Below are positions 62,068 to 64,000 of a stretch of DNA of 64,000 bases, in pieces. The notes under the pieces are model-generated. The model had not been told where the DNA came from. It saw only the letters and a list, made by a program, of their open reading frames with translations, and made no database searches. Made by a program: the position numbers and the translations under genes. Every line of letters begins with the position of its first letter. The stretch's first letter is position 1. This stretch comes from Salvia splendens. Taxonomy: Eukaryota; Streptophyta; Magnoliopsida; Lamiales; Lamiaceae. The stretch covers positions 5,436,257 to 5,500,256 of the forward strand of contig NC_056040.1 of NCBI RefSeq assembly GCF_004379255.2, written 5' to 3'.

Positions 62068-62751
62068 TGATGAGTCCGCGAATTGTTGATGTTAGTAAAT
62101 GCAGGAAAATACAGATCACGACACGGAAATTTACGTGGTTCGATTTACTGAGGTAAATCTACGTCCACGGGGAGAAATGGGGGCAGGTTTGTATTGCTTG
62201 ATCTGTTTTCTACAGCTAACAATACAGACTTGCTATTTGCTATTTTCTCTCTAGAGAGCTTTACAGAAGTTAACAGAAGATCCTTATCTATCTGACCTAG
62301 GTTCTATTTATACATTGAACCAAGATCGTGGCATGCAGCATTTATTAGGTAGTGGATGTCGTGGAGGTCGTGGCGACCTTGCATGGGTCCACTATCCTGC
62401 ATGAGTTAATGACTGCTTGACACCACTAAATAGATCGTCGGTGTAGCGGAGGTGGAAATCCTGTATGAGTCCACTATCTCCTAGTTCGGTTGAATACTGA
62501 GACCGGACTGCTGAATTATTGCCGAGCAGCTTTTGCCGATCTGAGAGTAGAGCTTGATGCCGACCTGAGAGCAGAGTTTGATTGGTTGGCTTTTACCGAG
62601 CTGTAGGCTGGGGCCGAACTCTGTGGTTGTGCCGAACTGAACTCTTGAGTCATGCCGGACTGATACTCTTTAGCCATGCCGAACTGATACTCTTTCTTGG
62701 GCTTTACTGCTGTTGGGCTTGTTTAGTATTTGTTTAGTACGTACTCCATCA
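62068..62751 (-). repeat. 5' LTR
   Basis: 684 bp, appearing identical to the 3' LTR on reading both through. On the element's strand it precedes the primer-binding site and would contain the promoter for genomic RNA. It is followed on the plus strand by the GTGAG target duplication (62752-62756). Confidence 0.97.
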
Positions 62752-62756
62752 GTGAG

Positions 62757-62946
62757 TAACCTGTATGACATTGTTGAATGACCTTCAAAGTGTTAATACT
62801 TTGACTGTTAAAAGGGGTTAATTGTTTTAAGTAGCCATCACAATTTCATTAATGTGTCCTGATCATGTTCAAATTATAATTTCAATAAATTTTCAAGAAT
62901 TTTCTTTATGCTGAATACATTTTTGCATTTGAAAATACAACTCCAG
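62757..62946. other. Right flank of the LTR retrotransposon
   Basis: AT-rich, intron-like sequence ending in a CTCCAG acceptor-like site. No gene on its own. Confidence 0.4.
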
Positions 62947-63163
62947 GTCTACATTCGAGATCAATCATTTGAGCCCGACAAATTCTATCCATTTGGTCGT
63001 CCGTGCCCTTTAAATTGCACAAAGGAAACTCAGGAGCACATTCACTCAGATTATAGCAAGAACAATGACAAAAATTCTGGAGTTAGATGCAACAAATGTC
63101 ATCACTGGTTATACAACAAGACAATTGCTGATGCTCTCAGAAAACTAGCTTGGGGAGGGAAAG
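62947..63163 (+). pseudogene. Orphan exon of unidentified protein
   Basis: A 217-nt stretch bounded by an acceptor (CTCCAG) and a donor (AAAG followed by GTGTATG). It is open in a frame reading YIRDQSFEPDKFYPFGRPCP then a Cys-containing segment with CNKCHHWLYNKTIADALRK and LAWGGKG. The spaced Cys pairs suggest a zinc-binding fold. I do not recognise the family. No neighbouring exons were found on either side, so it is probably a gene fragment left by duplication or transposition. Confidence 0.4.
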
Positions 63164-63429
63164 GTGTATGTTACGTGGGGTATATAGACTAAATGGGCTC
63201 TCTCTCCTAACAGGCTAGTCTTTTGGGATGAGTTCTCTTGTTTGGTCTGTATCAGTGTAATACCTGATTTTCACAATTGTGTGATCGAAAGCGAAGAGGA
63301 TCACGTCATTCAAATAATACACCATTTCAAATAATACACCATTTCATCCATACACTAATAAAATAATGACATATGGATTAACAAAATAATAGACTAAAGA
63401 TTAATTATCATCGTACATATCCTCATACG
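63134..63429. repeat. Right copy of the dispersed duplication
   Basis: Matches 54823-55009 in the same orientation, with an additional segment of about 93 bp after AAAGGTGTA and a local duplication of AAATAATACACCATTTC. It overlaps the 3' end of the orphan exon. Confidence 0.9.
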
Positions 63430-63758
63430 ACCAACATTTTAGTTAATCAAACCAATAAATAATACTCTCTTTAAAATTTCTTTCATTTTCTTCCCCCACA
63501 GTCCGGCGCTGGTCCTCAAAGCATCTGTAACGCGTCGGGCCGGGCCGTAAATCGCGAGTCCCGGCCCGTCCCATGCGTTACACGGAGGCGAGTCACGGCC
63601 CAGGCCGGTCCCAGGGCCGCGTTCCCGGCCTGGTGAGCGTCCCGCGTCCCGGCCCGGGACAGGGTTGCACGGTGACGGGCAGCATGTCCCGCGGCCCGGC
63701 CCAGCGTTACACGCTCTTCGGGCCGGGCCGCAAATCTAATTTTTTTTAATTCGATGTC

Positions 63759-63766
63759 TATAAATA
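63759..63766 (+). promoter_or_regulatory. TATA box of the Harbinger accessory ORF
   Basis: TATAAATA 74-81 bp upstream of the ATG at 63840. Confidence 0.6.
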
Positions 63767-63839
63767 CGAGCTTGCGTTCCATCCATTTCAATCCCGCGTT
63801 CCATTTCAATACTCTATTGTACCCTTTGTTTCGGCGCCA

Positions 63840-64000
63840 ATGGATTGGTTCAACAGCGATCAACGTGAGATGGAGGAGTTCGTTAACTCGAACAATTGGT
63901 ACATACCGTCGTCGCAACCATCGCAGACACAACCTAGTCCGGGAGTCGGTAGCAACGTCGACATTACATCGCCGGTCAACACCGAAGATTTCGAGCTCAG
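63840..64000 (+). CDS. Start of a Harbinger-associated ORF (partial)
   Basis: Open from ATG 63840 to the window edge, 53 complete codons starting MDWFNSDQREMEEFVNS and turning Ser/Pro/Gln-rich. Its position after a GC-rich terminal region and TATA box, and its composition, fit the N-terminal leader of the Myb/SANT accessory protein. The SANT domain would lie beyond the window, so identity is provisional. Confidence 0.5.
   Translation, partial: MDWFNSDQREMEEFVNSNNWYIPSSQPSQTQPSPGVGSNVDITSPVNTEDFEL

Larger units (their letters stand above)
55271..62751 (-). mobile_element. Intact Ty3/gypsy LTR retrotransposon, Tat-like
   Basis: A complete 7,481-bp element on the minus strand. It has two 684-bp LTRs that read identical by eye (each TG...CA), a perfect GTGAG target duplication on both sides, a primer-binding site next to the 5' LTR, a G8 polypurine tract next to the 3' LTR, and two long ORFs: gag-protease, and RT/RNase H/integrase. 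The pol order RT-RNase H-second RNase H-integrase and the lack of a chromodomain place it in the non-chromoviral Tat group, though it is small for that group. Matching LTRs and open frames indicate a recent insertion; the element may still be mobile. Confidence 0.97.
63517..64000 (+). mobile_element. Left part of a Harbinger-like element, cut by the window end
   Basis: Begins AAAGCATCTGTAACGCG, a degenerate GAGCATC-type terminus, followed by many GGGCCGGGCC and GCGTTACAC subterminal motifs. It then has a TATA box and the start of a Myb/SANT-type accessory ORF. The arrangement matches the elements at 9872 and 26131. Confidence 0.65.

Overview
This is plant nuclear DNA. The genes have many GT-AG introns, intergenic DNA is AT-rich and full of small DNA transposons (Stowaway, hAT, PIF/Harbinger), and one complete Ty3/gypsy LTR retrotransposon is present. 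The gene families (ROP GTPase, RAD17, type-2 nsLTP, GAT1_2.1-like amidotransferase, LPP, PLS-class PPR, membrane-anchored APX) indicate an angiosperm. I infer an asterid eudicot, possibly Lamiales, but the sequence alone does not prove that.

Layout. 1-2.0 kb holds transposon remnants and tandem repeats. 2.0-3.56 kb (minus) is a four-exon class-I glutamine amidotransferase gene. 3.9-11.9 kb is intergenic and repeat-rich, including a hAT element with a perfect 8-bp target duplication that was itself invaded by a Harbinger element. 11.9-12.2 kb (minus) is a type-2 lipid-transfer protein gene, with a decayed copy of its 5' end near 14.55 kb. 15.1-16.7 kb holds two tandem pectinesterase pseudogenes. 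18.6-21.5 kb (plus) is a nine-exon lipid phosphate phosphatase gene. 21.9-28.2 kb is a transposon-dense block ending in a Harbinger element that carries a Myb/SANT ORF. 29.4 kb has a small conserved-looking ORF.

32.4-37.4 kb (plus) is an ABHD17-like hydrolase gene. 38.1-39.8 kb (minus) is a broken PPR gene and 40.6-42.1 kb (plus) a broken ascorbate peroxidase gene. 42.6-48.7 kb (minus) is a complete 12-exon RAD17 gene, divergent from a seven-exon ROP GTPase gene at 50.1-52.8 kb (plus). An inverted-repeat MITE sits in the RAD17/ROP intergenic promoter region. 55.27-62.75 kb is an intact-looking 7.5-kb Tat-type gypsy element (minus) with matching 684-nt LTRs and a GTGAG target duplication. The window ends inside another Harbinger-like element.

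The host genes are not an operon or pathway; they are independent housekeeping and signalling genes (checkpoint clamp loading, Rho signalling, lipid dephosphorylation, depalmitoylation, nitrogen metabolism). The most notable observation is in the retrotransposon. Its gag-protease and pol ORFs lie in the same frame, separated by a single UAG whose next six bases fit the TMV-type readthrough consensus CARYYA. Exon coordinates were derived by eye from splice signals, reading phase and family resemblance; no search or alignment program was run.
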